A stretch of DNA of 64,000 bases from Streptomyces sp. NRRL F-525 (GTDB lineage Bacteria > Actinomycetota > Actinomycetes > Streptomycetales > Streptomycetaceae): contig NZ_JNXE01000009.1 of assembly GCF_000716605.1 (NCBI RefSeq), positions 186,001-250,000 on the forward strand. Direction: 5' to 3'. Positions 1 through 8,152 of the stretch are shown here, piece by piece (position 1 is the stretch's first letter; each line of letters begins with the position of its first letter). The position numbers and the translations under genes are program-made. Under the pieces are notes generated by a model. That model searched no databases. It was given only the letters and a program-made list of their open reading frames with translations, and was not told the DNA's origin.

Positions 1-774
1 CGTGAGGGTGGCGCCATACCCCAGCACGTCAAGTGCCGTGATCTTGTTCCCGTCGTCCAGAACCACCGCACGCTCGATGAGCGTGTAGACGCCGTGCAGC
101 ACCTCCACGCCATTGATCACATACAGCTTGAAGGTCGGCGTCAGGGGCGTATGCCGGATCTCCAACTCGACGGACGAGACCAGGTTTTCGGCCTCCAGAG
201 CCATCAGCACTTCACGCAGGGACTCCGTGTGCCGCTTGGTGATGTGGTGCAGGCGGTCCTGCAGCCGCGGATCGTCCTTGTCGTCCTTGGCCCGCGGATA
301 CGGCAGCGTCATCGACTCGGTGGGCAGCAGCACACGCAGGGCGATGCGCCGAGGGGCGATGTTCTTGGCGCGGATCCGCTCCGCCTGCATGCGGATGTGC
401 GCGTCCAGGGACTCGGACGTCAATGTGTAGACGTCCAGGGTGACTTCGGGCCGTTCGAAGGCTTCTCCTATCAGGGGCCCGAGCGTCAGTGCCTGGCGTG
501 ACCGGCTGGCCCTGGGTGACCAGGACTGTATGCGCTGGTTCTTGATGACGCGTGAACCCTTGCCCTGCCGGGACTCGATCCAGCCTTCGTTGCGCAGCTC
601 CTCGATGACCCGCTGCACCGTGTTCCGGGAGACCCCGAACTCCGTCGCGAGCGCCGACTGCGCCGGAAGATAGGAGCCCAGCGGATACACCCCGTCCGCC
701 ATCCGGACCCGGAGCTCCTCCGCGACCCGACGGAACTCCTTGCCGCCGCCTTCGTCCTTCCCTGTCCCCGTCAC
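1..774 (-). CDS. GntR-type regulator, paralogue 1 (C-terminus off left edge)
   Basis: Reading leftward from a GTG at 774 the frame stays open to base 1, so the 3' end is outside the window. The first 75 residues form a winged helix: a helix with KEFRRVAEELR, a PAQSALATEFGVSRNTVQR recognition region and an IESRQGKGSRV wing. This is GntR-type DNA binding. The rest matches the C-terminal domain of the two regulators at 1843-2718 and 3128-4042 (shared LRVLLPTES, LTPTFKLYVINGVEVLHGVY). I do not recognise that effector domain; it is not an FCD or UTRA domain I can name. No clear ribosome-binding site precedes the GTG, so the start is uncertain. The divergent intergenic region carries CAACTTG repeats. 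Confidence 0.8.
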   Translation of the reverse strand, partial: MTGTGKDEGGGKEFRRVAEELRVRMADGVYPLGSYLPAQSALATEFGVSRNTVQRVIEELRNEGWIESRQGKGSRVIKNQRIQSWSPRASRSRQALTLGPLIGEAFERPEVTLDVYTLTSESLDAHIRMQAERIRAKNIAPRRIALRVLLPTESMTLPYPRAKDDKDDPRLQDRLHHITKRHTESLREVLMALEAENLVSSVELEIRHTPLTPTFKLYVINGVEVLHGVYTLIERAVVLDDGNKITALDVLGYGATLT

Positions 775-833
775 ACACGGTACGTACCGTCGACGGGTGA
801 TCGACAAACCACATTCATTCAGGCAAGAGGTCA

Positions 834-917
834 GTCAACTGACACGTTACTGGATCAAGTTGACCGGGCATTTCTGCTACAAGCAGTCAACTTGCCGTCC
901 CAGAGGGCAACTTGACC
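834..917. promoter_or_regulatory. Probable operator cluster of GntR paralogue 1
   Basis: Repeats share a CAACTTG core: GTCAACTGAC at 834-843, CAAGTTG (inverted) at 856-862, CAACTTG at 888-894 and CAACTTG at 908-914. The same core occurs in palindromes upstream of the other two GntR paralogues, so these are likely regulator binding sites. This is inference from position and repetition. Confidence 0.5.
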
Positions 918-942
918 GATTACCTCGTTGAGCCACTAGGGG

Positions 943-1308
943 GTGGGTGTCATCGGCATCCAAGTGCTCGGGGTCACCGTGCAGTTCGACGATCTGACCC
1001 AGCTGACGTTCTGGACCATAGGCCTGATCACCTCCCTGGCGGCATGGCTCCGCAGGCGAGGCAAGCGCTCAGGCAAGCAGAACAGTCGTACCGTCCGGTC
1101 TACCCTCGGAGCATCAGCAGCAAGGGCTCCAAGGAGTCGACAACGTGCTCTGCTCCGCCCGCCCTCAAAAGCTTCGCCTTACGTTCGTTACGCGCGTAGC
1201 CGAGGAACGGGACCCCTGCCTCCCGCGCGGCGTCGAAGTCCGTGGGGGAGTCGCCGATCATCAAGGCGGCGGCCGGCGCGGCCCCCATGGCGCTCAGGGC
1301 CCGGTTGA
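943..1308 (+). CDS. Possible small membrane protein divergent from GntR paralogue 1
   Basis: A GTG at 943 opens a frame whose first 45 residues look like a one-helix membrane peptide: hydrophobic LTFWTIGLITSLAAWL followed by RRRGKRSGK. The position mirrors the better-supported small membrane gene at 2881, also divergent from a GntR paralogue. Two points count against it. There is no properly spaced ribosome-binding site, and the frame continues to 1308 only by running antisense through the HAD gene, where the composition becomes the Arg/Pro-rich type typical of shadow frames. The true product, if any, may be frameshifted or absent. Confidence 0.25.
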   Translation: MGVIGIQVLGVTVQFDDLTQLTFWTIGLITSLAAWLRRRGKRSGKQNSRTVRSTLGASAARAPRSRQRALLRPPSKASPYVRYARSRGTGPLPPARRRSPWGSRRSSRRRPARPPWRSGPG

Positions 1309-1843
1309 GGCAGTGCGGGTCGGGCTTGAGGCGGTGGAGGTCCTGGGTGCGGCCGTAGATGTGCGGGGCGAAGCAGGTGACGAGACCTCGGCTCACAAGG
1401 TACTCGCGGACCACCCGGGGAGAGTTGTTCGTGGTGATCGCCAGTCGGGAGCCCGCCGCTCTCCAGGTGCGGATCAGCGGGTCGGCGTAGGCAGTGGGCA
1501 TCGCGGAGGCGGTGGCTCTCATCTCTTCCTGGGTGAGACGTTCCTCCAGCTCCGCCACCAGGTCGCTGCCGGAACGCCGGCGGTCCACTGCGCGCAGCAC
1601 TATGTGGGGGTCCAGGGATTCCCGTTCGGTGTCCGTCAGCAGCCCGTGGAGACCGCGGCCCTCGAGCCACTCCACGAGTTCGCGGGCCACCAGCTCGGCC
1701 TTGTGCCCCGCGAAGAGCCGACAGATCGGCCCGTCGAAGTCCCACAGCACCACGCGCGCACGCATGATCAGTTCCCGCAGCTTCTCGGTCTCTTTCTCTG
1801 CCTCTGCTGCCACCAGTTCAGTCTGCGCCGTATCAGGAGTCAC
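1100..1843 (-). CDS. HAD-superfamily hydrolase
   Basis: About 247 residues with the four HAD motifs in order: nucleophile loop WDFDGPICRLF near residue 32 (DxDG), motif II ITTNNS, motif III lysine in LKPDP, and motif IV GDSPTDFDAA. A helical cap lies between motifs I and II. It is probably a small-molecule phosphatase of the phosphoglycolate-phosphatase type; the substrate cannot be told. The GTG start at 1843 shares one base with the stop of the GntR gene upstream (TAGTG), indicating translational coupling. Longer upstream starts would run inside that gene. The pairing suggests that GntR paralogue 2 controls or senses the hydrolase pathway. Confidence 0.85.
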   Translation of the reverse strand: MTPDTAQTELVAAEAEKETEKLRELIMRARVVLWDFDGPICRLFAGHKAELVARELVEWLEGRGLHGLLTDTERESLDPHIVLRAVDRRRSGSDLVAELEERLTQEEMRATASAMPTAYADPLIRTWRAAGSRLAITTNNSPRVVREYLVSRGLVTCFAPHIYGRTQDLHRLKPDPHCLNRALSAMGAAPAAALMIGDSPTDFDAAREAGVPFLGYARNERKAKLLRAGGAEHVVDSLEPLLLMLRG

Positions 1844-2718
1844 TAGGAGAGTGTCAGGTCCGTCGTGATGGTTTCCCAGAGGGCGTTGAACCACAGCTGG
1901 GATTGCTCCACGAAGGCCGCGTCCCGCTCGCCGGTCTGGCGGAGGAAGGAGAAGAGGAGGGACTGCGAGCCGAGGACGTCGTACATGTCCAGGGTCTGGG
2001 TCCCGTACTCCTCCTCGCGTCTCGTGAGCATGTAGTAACCCAGCAGCGCCTCCTGCCCGTTGAGGAGGTACAGCTTCACCGGCGGGGTGAAGGGGAGCGC
2101 CCGGAACGTGACCTTGACGTCCATGCCGTGGGTGGCCCGCAGAGCCAGCAGGTTGTGCTGGAGCACCTGGCCCTGGGCGTTGCGCATCGACAGCCAGCGC
2201 TGGTGGACCGAATCGTCCTCGCCGCTGCCGTCGGCCGGAACGGGGAACGCGAGGGTGATCTCCTTGGAGGGAACCAGGATGCGGACCTCGATCGACTGGG
2301 GGCTTAGGCGGCCCTCGTGGATCTGGCGGAGGGGTTCACCCAGGGCCAGCATCAGCGTCTCCGCCGTGTGGCACACGACGTCTATGCGTACGTTCGACGC
2401 CGCGAACGCGTCCGACAGACGCGGGGCCAGACCGACCATGGTCGGCTGGGGCTCGCCTCCTGCCGACGTCGGCGGCTCCGCGATCCGTGGTGGGCTCCCC
2501 TTGCTCACGTTCGTCAGGAGGCCCGCCTCCTGGAGGAGGCGCAGCGCCTGGCGTACGGCTCCCCGTTCGACCCCGAACTCCTCCGCCAGGTCGGCCTGGG
2601 TGGGCAGGCGGTCGCCCGCCTTGAGGTCGCCGGTGCGGATGCGGTCGCGTAGGGCGTCGGCGATCTCCTGGGGCGAGAAGCTTCTGCTGCCGTTCACTGC
2701 CACGTTCTCCTGGGTCAC
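1843..2718 (-). CDS. GntR-type regulator, paralogue 2
   Basis: About 291 residues. The N-terminal winged helix (SPQEIADALRDRIRTG, LPTQADLAEEFGVERGAVRQ, LLTNVSKGSPP) is followed by a roughly 190-residue domain. That domain is shared with paralogue 3 almost motif for motif: QPTMVGLAPR, EPLRQIHEGRL, NAQGQVLQHNLLALRATHG and FTPPVKLYLLNGQEAL. GTG 2718 lies in a TTTGGTCGTG context that is the same before paralogue 3. GTG 2697, behind AGGAG, is an alternative start. It is coupled to the HAD gene downstream. The conserved second domain is probably a ligand sensor, but I cannot name its family. Confidence 0.88.
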   Translation of the reverse strand: MTQENVAVNGSRSFSPQEIADALRDRIRTGDLKAGDRLPTQADLAEEFGVERGAVRQALRLLQEAGLLTNVSKGSPPRIAEPPTSAGGEPQPTMVGLAPRLSDAFAASNVRIDVVCHTAETLMLALGEPLRQIHEGRLSPQSIEVRILVPSKEITLAFPVPADGSGEDDSVHQRWLSMRNAQGQVLQHNLLALRATHGMDVKVTFRALPFTPPVKLYLLNGQEALLGYYMLTRREEEYGTQTLDMYDVLGSQSLLFSFLRQTGERDAAFVEQSQLWFNALWETITTDLTLS

Positions 2719-2824
2719 GACCAAACGGTATAACTCTGCCCCATCTAAGGGGAGTTGTTTGGAACCTGATTGTAAGTAGGTGTGAGTAGGTGCCAATCGG
2801 GAACAACTTAAGCAGAGTTGGCTG

Positions 2825-2842
2825 CCAACTTTTCCAAGTTGG
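2825..2842. promoter_or_regulatory. Inverted repeat, probable operator between GntR 2 and small membrane gene
   Basis: CCAACTT at 2825-2831, TTCC spacer, AAGTTGG at 2836-2842. It lies in the divergent intergenic region and shares the CCAACTT/AAGTTGG core with the repeats before paralogues 1 and 3. A further AGTTGG half site lies just upstream (2816-2821). Confidence 0.55.
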
Positions 2843-2880
2843 TGGAAGTTTTGCTTCCACAGCCCGAAGGGGGAACCACC

Positions 2881-3069
2881 GTGCCCGCCATAGCCCTCCT
2901 CTCCGCCGTCTTCGTCGTCGGCTTCGAGCAGATCGTCCAGTGGAAGTACGGCGCCACCGGGATCATCGGCCTGCTGTTGCTCTCCATCGGCATCAAGGCC
3001 AAGAGCCCGGCCATCAGTTCCATCGGGGCCGTCGTCCTGGCCCTGCTGGTCACCGGACCGGCCCTGTGA
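2881..3069 (+). CDS. Small two-helix membrane protein
   Basis: A 62-residue protein from GTG 2881, preceded by GAAGGGGG at good spacing. It has two hydrophobic segments: AIALLSAVFVVGF near residues 3-15 and GIIGLLLLSIGI near 28-39, with a third hydrophobic stretch AVVLALLVTGPAL at the C-terminus. No family is recognised. It diverges from GntR paralogue 2 across a palindromic operator and converges on paralogue 3. Its level is therefore probably controlled by one of these regulators. Tiny hydrophobic proteins beside GntR regulators also occur on Streptomyces plasmids (spread genes), but no sequence match to those can be claimed here. Confidence 0.65.
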   Translation: MPAIALLSAVFVVGFEQIVQWKYGATGIIGLLLLSIGIKAKSPAISSIGAVVLALLVTGPAL

Positions 3070-3127
3070 CCGTACGACCCGAGGGCCGCCCCCAAGGTCA
3101 CGTCAGGTCAGCCACTGCGGGAGGCGA

Positions 3128-4042
3128 TCAGCTCGTGGGTGTCAGTGTGAGCTCCGAACTGATCGTCTCCCACAGTGCGTTGAACCACAGGTGCGACTGT
3201 TCCACGAACGTCGTGTCCCGCAGGCCGGCGCCCTGCTCGAAGGCGAACAGCATCGACTGGGTGCCCTCCGCGTCGTACATCTCCACCTGCTCGTGGCCGA
3301 TCTCCGCCTCGCCCTTGGTCAGCGTGTAGTAGGCGAAGAGCGCCTCCGAGCCGTTGAGCAGGTACAGCTTCACGGGCGGGGTGAAGGGCAGCGCGCGGAA
3401 CGTGATGTGCACGTCGATGCCGTGCGTCGCGCGTAACGCGAGCAGGTTGTGCTTCAACACCTGTCCCTGGGCGTTGCGTTGGGCCAGCCAGCGGCGTTGC
3501 AGCCGGCTGTCGGCCGGGGCGTCCACGCGGGAGGGGAAGGCGAGGTCGATGTCACTGCTCGGCAGCAGCACCCGGACGTCGACCTTGGCCGGTTTCAGAC
3601 GTCCGGCGTGGATCTGGCGCAGCGGTTCGCCGATGGCCAGCGTGAGCGAGACGGCGGTCAGGCACAGCGCCTCGATCTCGACGTGCGGCTGCGCGAAGGC
3701 CTCCGATATGCGCGGTCCCAGGCCCACCATCGTGGGCTGCGGCGGGGCTCCCGGGCCGGTCAGCGCCAGGTTGAGGTCGGGGGCCACGGTCGCCGGGCTG
3801 CCCTTGGACACGTTGGTGAGCAGCCGCTCGGACTGCAGGATGCGCAGCGCCTGTCGTACGGCCCCGCGCTCGACGCCGAACTCGTCCGCCAGCTTGGCCT
3901 GGGTGGGCATGCGCTGGCCGGGCCGCAGTACACCGGACCTGATCCGGGTGCGCAGCTCGTCGGCCAGCTCGCGGTGTGACCACTGTGGCCGTGGTGACCT
4001 CGTCCGTCCATTGACGGTGGCGTGTTCCGGGTCCACGACCAA
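3128..4042 (-). CDS. GntR-type regulator, paralogue 3
   Basis: 304 residues from TTG 4042 (GTG 4036 is an alternative; GGGAAG lies 9 bases before the TTG). The winged helix (HRELADELRTRIRSG, MPTQAKLADEFGVERGAVRQ, LLTNVSKGSPATV) is followed by the same effector domain as paralogue 2, including PQPTMVGLGPR, EPLRQIHAGRL, NAQGQVLKHNLLALRATHG and FTPPVKLYLLNGSEALFAYY. DNA-binding helices 2 and 3 are nearly identical between paralogues 2 and 3, so they should read closely similar operators. The C-terminal ends also match (FVEQSHLWFNALWETI). Duplication in place is the simplest origin. Confidence 0.88.
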   Translation of the reverse strand: MVVDPEHATVNGRTRSPRPQWSHRELADELRTRIRSGVLRPGQRMPTQAKLADEFGVERGAVRQALRILQSERLLTNVSKGSPATVAPDLNLALTGPGAPPQPTMVGLGPRISEAFAQPHVEIEALCLTAVSLTLAIGEPLRQIHAGRLKPAKVDVRVLLPSSDIDLAFPSRVDAPADSRLQRRWLAQRNAQGQVLKHNLLALRATHGIDVHITFRALPFTPPVKLYLLNGSEALFAYYTLTKGEAEIGHEQVEMYDAEGTQSMLFAFEQGAGLRDTTFVEQSHLWFNALWETISSELTLTPTS

Positions 4043-4124
4043 ACACTACAACTTCCCGCCATCTTTGGGCAGTTCAAGGAAAGGTGGTTATGAGACGTAC
4101 CCAAGAGGAGATAACTAGAAGAGA

Positions 4125-4152
4125 GTTGGTCACCAACTTGGCTAACTTGGCC
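4125..4152. promoter_or_regulatory. Palindrome plus direct repeat upstream of GntR paralogue 3
   Basis: AGTTGGTCACCAACT at 4125-4139 is a perfect 7+1+7 palindrome. AACTTGGC at 4136-4143 is repeated at 4145-4152. The core is the same as at 2825-2842 and 834-917. It sits 80-110 bases upstream of the regulator start, as expected for autoregulation or for control of a divergent transcript. Confidence 0.55.
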
Positions 4153-4285
4153 GCCTGGGTCTCTCTCCTGGAGGGGAGCCGAGAGCCCGGCGGCCGGCAC
4201 CACCATCACAGCACCACCATCACAACTGAACAGCTACGGATGAGTCCAGTCCATCAACAGGCACCAGCGGAAAGGTCGTTCAGGT

Positions 4286-5545
4286 TCAGAAGATGTCCGG
4301 GCACCATGGCCGCCTGGACGTACGCAGCAGGGCGTCGGCCACACGGGCGGCGCCCGCTCGTTCTTCCCGGACCCGCCCCAGCGCGGCCAGCCGCACCGCC
4401 GACTCGTCCCCCAGCCACAGCGTCCCCAACTCCCTCACATCGAGGGTGAGTTCGGGGCTCTCCGTCGTAGGCGTGCAGGACGCGCCCTTCGCCGAAGCCT
4501 CCAACCGGTAGCGCCCACCGGCCAGTCCGGCCCCGTCGACGACCTCGAACACCAACGTGCCCTCCCCCTCGTACGACCGCGCCTCCATGGCCCGTACGAC
4601 GTCCAGGACCCGCACCCACAGCCAGTCCGCCTGTGTCGTGATCGTGGCGGCGCGCGGGTCCGGCAGCAGCAGGGGCAGCAGGTCGTCGGGGGCACGCCAG
4701 CCCGACTTCACCTTCGTCACCCAGTCGATCGAGCAGAGGTGGTGCCACAGGGCGCGTTCGGCGGCCGGGGTGGTGGCGATCAGCCCCCTCACGGTGGCCG
4801 TGTCGAACGGCTGCTTGGCGTCGGTCCAGGTGTCGTCGCAGGAGTACGCGGCCAGGCCCTCCACCTCGCCGTCGGCCGCGCGGTAGACGGCGTAGAAGGG
4901 CTCGGTCCACGGCGAGCGGGTGAGGCGCACGGCACCCGTGGTGATCTGCCACCAGCGGTCGTCACGGTTGGTCGCGCCGGGCTGCGCGCGGCGCAGTCGC
5001 TCGTGCAGTTCGGGGCCGAGCTTGCGTACGTCCTCGCCGTCCACCAGGTCGATACGGCCGCCGTCCTCCGGGGCGGACCAGCGGGGGGCCAGGCCTGCCC
5101 TCGTTACGTCGATCTCCCACTGGGTCGCCGAGGTGGCGGGGCCGAAGCCGTAGCGGCCGTAGATCCGGTACTCGGCGGCGATGAGTGTGGCCACGACGTC
5201 GCCGCGCTCCTTCGCTGCCGCCAGGTCCTGGGCCATCATGCGGGTCAGGAGGCCTCGGCGGCGGTGGGTGACCGTGACGGTGACGTTGGAGATGGCGTCG
5301 GCCGGGACCGCTCTGCCACCCACCGCCGTCAACTCCTGCGGGAACGAGCGGAAAGTCGCCACGCAGCGGGTGCCGTCGAAGGCGCCGAGGGTGCGGGACG
5401 GGTCGATGTAGCTGCTGCGGTCGGCGATCTCGTCGTCCGGGACGTACGGGGTGCGCAGGAAACCGGTGTTCAGGGCGCGGATCCAGTCGGGGATCTCGGA
5501 CTCTGTGACGGGGCGGACGGCGAGATCCTGGGGGTGACTGGTCAT
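4286..5545 (-). CDS. Eis-like GNAT N-acetyltransferase
   Basis: 419 residues, the usual Eis-family length. An N-terminal GNAT domain has an acetyl-CoA loop in [16 protein letters not shown] second degenerate GNAT region spans about residues 170-300, and a C-terminal SCP2-like lipid-carrier fold begins near 300. The chain ends in Phe (CPDIF); in mycobacterial Eis the terminal Phe carboxylate acts in catalysis, and a Tyr in a [14 protein letters not shown] motif is the general acid, also present here. The family acetylates aminoglycosides and other amines, and the natural substrate is unknown. It starts at ATG 5545 and stands alone. Confidence 0.85.
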   Translation of the reverse strand: MTSHPQDLAVRPVTESEIPDWIRALNTGFLRTPYVPDDEIADRSSYIDPSRTLGAFDGTRCVATFRSFPQELTAVGGRAVPADAISNVTVTVTHRRRGLLTRMMAQDLAAAKERGDVVATLIAAEYRIYGRYGFGPATSATQWEIDVTRAGLAPRWSAPEDGGRIDLVDGEDVRKLGPELHERLRRAQPGATNRDDRWWQITTGAVRLTRSPWTEPFYAVYRAADGEVEGLAAYSCDDTWTDAKQPFDTATVRGLIATTPAAERALWHHLCSIDWVTKVKSGWRAPDDLLPLLLPDPRAATITTQADWLWVRVLDVVRAMEARSYEGEGTLVFEVVDGAGLAGGRYRLEASAKGASCTPTTESPELTLDVRELGTLWLGDESAVRLAALGRVREERAGAARVADALLRTSRRPWCPDIF

Positions 5546-5620
5546 GGGATCACGCTAGGTGTACGACCGGCGGGTGTCTCGCGGATTTTCCTCGCCCCCG
5601 CCGCCCCTACCCGTCCCATC

Positions 5621-5689
5621 CCTGGGGGCTGCGCCCCCAGACCCCCCATCGGCCTGAACGGCCTCGTCCTCAAACGCCGGACGGGCTGA
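5621..5689. repeat. Extragenic repeat element, copy 1
   Basis: Starts with the hairpin TGGGGGCTGCGCCCCCA and continues through CATCGGCC, CCTCGTCCTCAAACGCC and GGACGGGCTGA. A near-identical copy lies at 42703-42772, and the hairpin alone recurs in altered form near 60813-60830. Such elements are scattered between genes in Streptomyces and often work as terminators. Confidence 0.75.
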
Positions 5690-5799
5690 GTGATGCCGAC
5701 GTAGCTGAAAGAGCGGACGGGGTGAGGGGTGCCGACGTAGCGGAATGGGCGGACGGTGAGACGCCAGCGCACCCCGTCGCCTCCCGACCCTGCCCTCTG

Positions 5800-5866
5800 C
5801 AGAAGCTGGGGTCTTTTCTAACCAGTCAGAGCTTGCGAGAGCAGTTAGAAAAGACCCCGGCTTCTG
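5800..5866. terminator. Long inverted repeat, probable bidirectional terminator
   Basis: Left arm 5800-5822 and right arm 5844-5866 pair over 23 positions with one G-T. The inner arms are GGGGTCTTTTCTAAC and GTTAGAAAAGACCCC around a 21-base loop. It lies just beyond the asparaginase stop, on the correct side to end that transcript. The stem contains an unusually A/T-rich run for this genome. Confidence 0.65.
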
Positions 5867-5960
5867 GGGACCACCCGAGGCGCGAGTGCGGCCCCACCAC
5901 ACCCGGTCGGCAAGGCGGAGGCCGATGCTGGCTGAGAAGCGAGTGGCCCAGCCCTGCCCT

Positions 5961-6923
5961 CTAGAACACCGCTCGGATCTCGCCCACCTCACGGCCACCG
6001 CCCAGTACGGCCGCCTTTCCGAGTTTCCCGGTTGGTACGCCCATCAGGTGCAGTGTTCGGCGTAGTACCGGGCCCAGCGCTCGCCCCGCGCCGTCCTCCA
6101 CCTTGAACGCCAGGGCTCGGCCGTCTGGGAGGGCTAGCGCCTGGACCGCCTCCGCGCCCATCTTCGACAGGGCGCCTGGTACCGCTCGCATCAGCCAGGT
6201 GTCCGGGCGGCGGGTGCCGGCTACGTATTCGGGGTGGGCTCGCATCGCGTCGGCGACTCGGCGTTCCGGGGAACCCGGCTCCGCCAGGACGAAGGTGCGG
6301 TACGCACGGGCCAGGCCCGTCAGGGTGATGGCCAGGAGGGGGGCGCCGCAGCCGTCTGTGCCTACGGCCGCCACCCGCTCGCCCGAGACTTCTTCCACAA
6401 CCCTGTGGATAAGTTTCTGGAGTGGGTGTTCGGGGTCCAGGTAGGAGTCCAGTGGCCAGCCCCGTTGTGCCGACGCCGCCAGCATGGCCGTGTGTTTGCC
6501 GGAGCAGTTCATGGCGATGCGGTCGCGTACGGCGCCCGACGCCAGGTACGTCTCCTGCTCGACGGGGTCGAGGGGGAGGTCCGGCGGGCACTGCAACTGG
6601 CCCGCGTCCAGGCCGTGTTCGGAGAGGAGTCGGCGTACGAGATCGCGGTGGAAGAGTTCGCCGGAGTGGCTCGCGGCGGCGATCGCGAGGCGTTCGCCGG
6701 TGAGGTCGAGGCCCGCGCGCAGGACGCCCGCCGCCTGCATCGGCTTGTTGGAGGAGCGGGGGAAGACGGGGGTCGTCACGTCACCCAGGGCCAGTTCCAC
6801 CGAACCGTCCGCCGCCAGGATCACCAGGCTGCCCCGGTGGCGGCTCTCGACGAAGCCGGAGCGGACCACCTCCGCCAGCACCGGAGGGGACACATCTGCA
6901 TGCCCCGCACCCTCAGCCGTCAC
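5961..6923 (-). CDS. Asparaginase II family (Rhizobium etli type) L-asparaginase
   Basis: 320 residues, full length for the family that hydrolyses L-asparagine to aspartate and ammonia and is unrelated to the E. coli enzymes. Family active-site features are present: Ser-x-x-Lys in RSSNKPMQA, a second Ser in ASHSGE, the zinc/catalytic Cys in MNCSGKHTAML, Asp/Cys in VGTDGCGAP and a late Lys in LSKMGAE. There is no signal peptide, so it is cytoplasmic. The GTG start at 6923 lies 19 bases after the RsiG stop on the same strand, so the two are probably co-transcribed. Confidence 0.9.
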   Translation of the reverse strand: MTAEGAGHADVSPPVLAEVVRSGFVESRHRGSLVILAADGSVELALGDVTTPVFPRSSNKPMQAAGVLRAGLDLTGERLAIAAASHSGELFHRDLVRRLLSEHGLDAGQLQCPPDLPLDPVEQETYLASGAVRDRIAMNCSGKHTAMLAASAQRGWPLDSYLDPEHPLQKLIHRVVEEVSGERVAAVGTDGCGAPLLAITLTGLARAYRTFVLAEPGSPERRVADAMRAHPEYVAGTRRPDTWLMRAVPGALSKMGAEAVQALALPDGRALAFKVEDGAGRALGPVLRRTLHLMGVPTGKLGKAAVLGGGREVGEIRAVF

Positions 6924-6942
6924 ATCGGGCCCCTCACGTCGC

Positions 6943-7545
6943 TCACGTCAGCAGGTCGTCCACCTGTGCCTCTCCCTCACGGTACCTGCGGGCGATCTCC
7001 GCGCTACAGCCGTCGGCCGTGTGCTGGAGGAGCTGGCGGCGGCGGGACACCTGCTGTTCGTACCGGACCAGGCGGCCCATCGCCGTGGTCAGTTCCACGT
7101 CGGTGCGGGCCTCCAGGTCGGACAGTTCGACCTCGGCCAGCATCTCCGCGGCCAGCAGCCGGTACTCCTCGCTGTGCGGGGTGCCCAGCGTGACGTGCCG
7201 GGCCGAGGAGCGGTGGCGGGCGGGGGCGTCGGTGAGGATCTCCGAGAGACGGTCCACCACCGATGCCGCGCCTGCCGGGGAACGCCGGGCCAGTTCGGCG
7301 CGCAGGATGTCGATCCGGCCCTGGAGCAGCCGTCGTACGTAACTCAGGTCCGCCTCGTCGCGCTGGGCGTCACGGCGCAGCGCGCGCAGCTCCGGGAGCC
7401 GTAGCGCGGTCAGGTCGGGTGCGGGCGGTTCGGCGGGCAGCAGCGGGCTGTCCACGCGCTGCACGGGCGGGCGGCGCGTGGCCGGTCCTCCCGCGCGGAT
7501 CAGCGAGACAGGCCCAGGGGGCTGCCCGGTACTCGGTGTGCTCAT
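6943..7545 (-). CDS. rsiG: RsiG, c-di-GMP-binding anti-sigma factor for WhiG
   Basis: 200 residues, mostly helical. The diagnostic c-di-GMP motif E-x3-S-x2-R-x3-Q-x3-D occurs twice: in EADLSYVRRLLQGRID and in EQQVSRRRQLLQHTAD. In Streptomyces RsiG these motifs sit on an antiparallel coiled coil and bind a c-di-GMP dimer. The complex holds the sporulation sigma factor WhiG inactive. Both copies are intact, which fits the single-chain Streptomyces form. Start ATG 7545. The asparaginase gene follows closely. The identification rests on exact motif spacing, so confidence is high. Confidence 0.93.
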   Translation of the reverse strand: MSTPSTGQPPGPVSLIRAGGPATRRPPVQRVDSPLLPAEPPAPDLTALRLPELRALRRDAQRDEADLSYVRRLLQGRIDILRAELARRSPAGAASVVDRLSEILTDAPARHRSSARHVTLGTPHSEEYRLLAAEMLAEVELSDLEARTDVELTTAMGRLVRYEQQVSRRRQLLQHTADGCSAEIARRYREGEAQVDDLLT

Positions 7546-7716
7546 GTGCCTCTACCCGTCCCCTCGACCGGCGTGTGGACAGCATCGTGCCACCCCAACT
7601 GGCCGCTATGTGACCGAGTGCCCCCGAACGGCCCCAGATGGGGGGTTAAGGATCAAAAATAGGCCCTCCTACGGCCGCCTCGGAGCCCTTCCCGCCCGCA
7701 CGGCATCATGGGGTCC

Positions 7717-8142
7717 ATGCGAGCTGTGGTGCAGAGGGTGGACGGCGCGAGTGTCGTCGTGGAAGGCGAGACGGTCGGGGCGATCGACGGCGAGGGGCTG
7801 TGCGTCCTCGTCGGCGTCACCCACGACGACACCAAGGAGAAGGCGGCCCAACTGGCCCGCAAACTCTGGTCGATCCGCATGCTCCACGACGAGAAGTCGT
7901 GCAGCGATGTCGATGCGCCGCTGCTCGTCATCAGCCAGTTCACGCTGTACGGCGATGCCCGCAAGGGACGTCGGCCCACCTGGAACGCCGCCGCCCCCGG
8001 CGATGTCGCGGAGCCCCTCGTCGACGAGGTCGTCGCCCAACTCCGCTCGCTGGGCGCCACCGTGGCGACGGGCCGCTTCGGCGCCCAGATGCGCGTCTCC
8101 CTCACGAACGACGGCCCGTTCACGGTGGTCGTGGACCTCTAG
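7717..8142 (+). CDS. dtd: D-aminoacyl-tRNA deacylase (DTD)
   Basis: 141 residues from the ATG of MRAVVQRV; the ATG nine bases upstream gives an extra MGS not found in the family. DTD hydrolyses D-amino acids wrongly loaded on tRNA. The two family signatures are present: [15 protein letters not shown] near residue 77 and NDGPFT near the C-terminus, which supplies the Gly-Pro selectivity loop. The length is normal. It diverges from rsiG and converges on the YgfZ gene with a 10-base gap. Confidence 0.93.
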   Translation: MRAVVQRVDGASVVVEGETVGAIDGEGLCVLVGVTHDDTKEKAAQLARKLWSIRMLHDEKSCSDVDAPLLVISQFTLYGDARKGRRPTWNAAAPGDVAEPLVDEVVAQLRSLGATVATGRFGAQMRVSLTNDGPFTVVVDL

Positions 8143-8152
8143 GAAGCCGGCC

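Larger units (their letters stand above)
5546..5960. other. Gene-free stretch with extragenic repeat and long stem-loop
   Basis: About 415 bases with no supportable gene. It holds one copy of a Streptomyces-type extragenic repeat (5621-5689) and a long inverted repeat (5800-5866). It separates the upstream end of the acetyltransferase gene from the 3' end of the asparaginase gene. Confidence 0.6.

Noticed and set aside
212..814. 200-codon leftward ORF at the left edge
   Set aside because: Wrong frame. The GntR winged helix is read in the frame starting at GTG 774, which stays open to base 1.
4084..4449. Rightward ORF beginning MRRTQEEITRRELVTNLANLAAW, divergent from GntR paralogue 3
   Set aside because: It has a plausible ribosome-binding site and parallels the small genes divergent from the other paralogues. 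However, the operator palindrome lies inside it, it has no membrane helix, and its second half is antisense to the acetyltransferase gene with shadow-frame composition.
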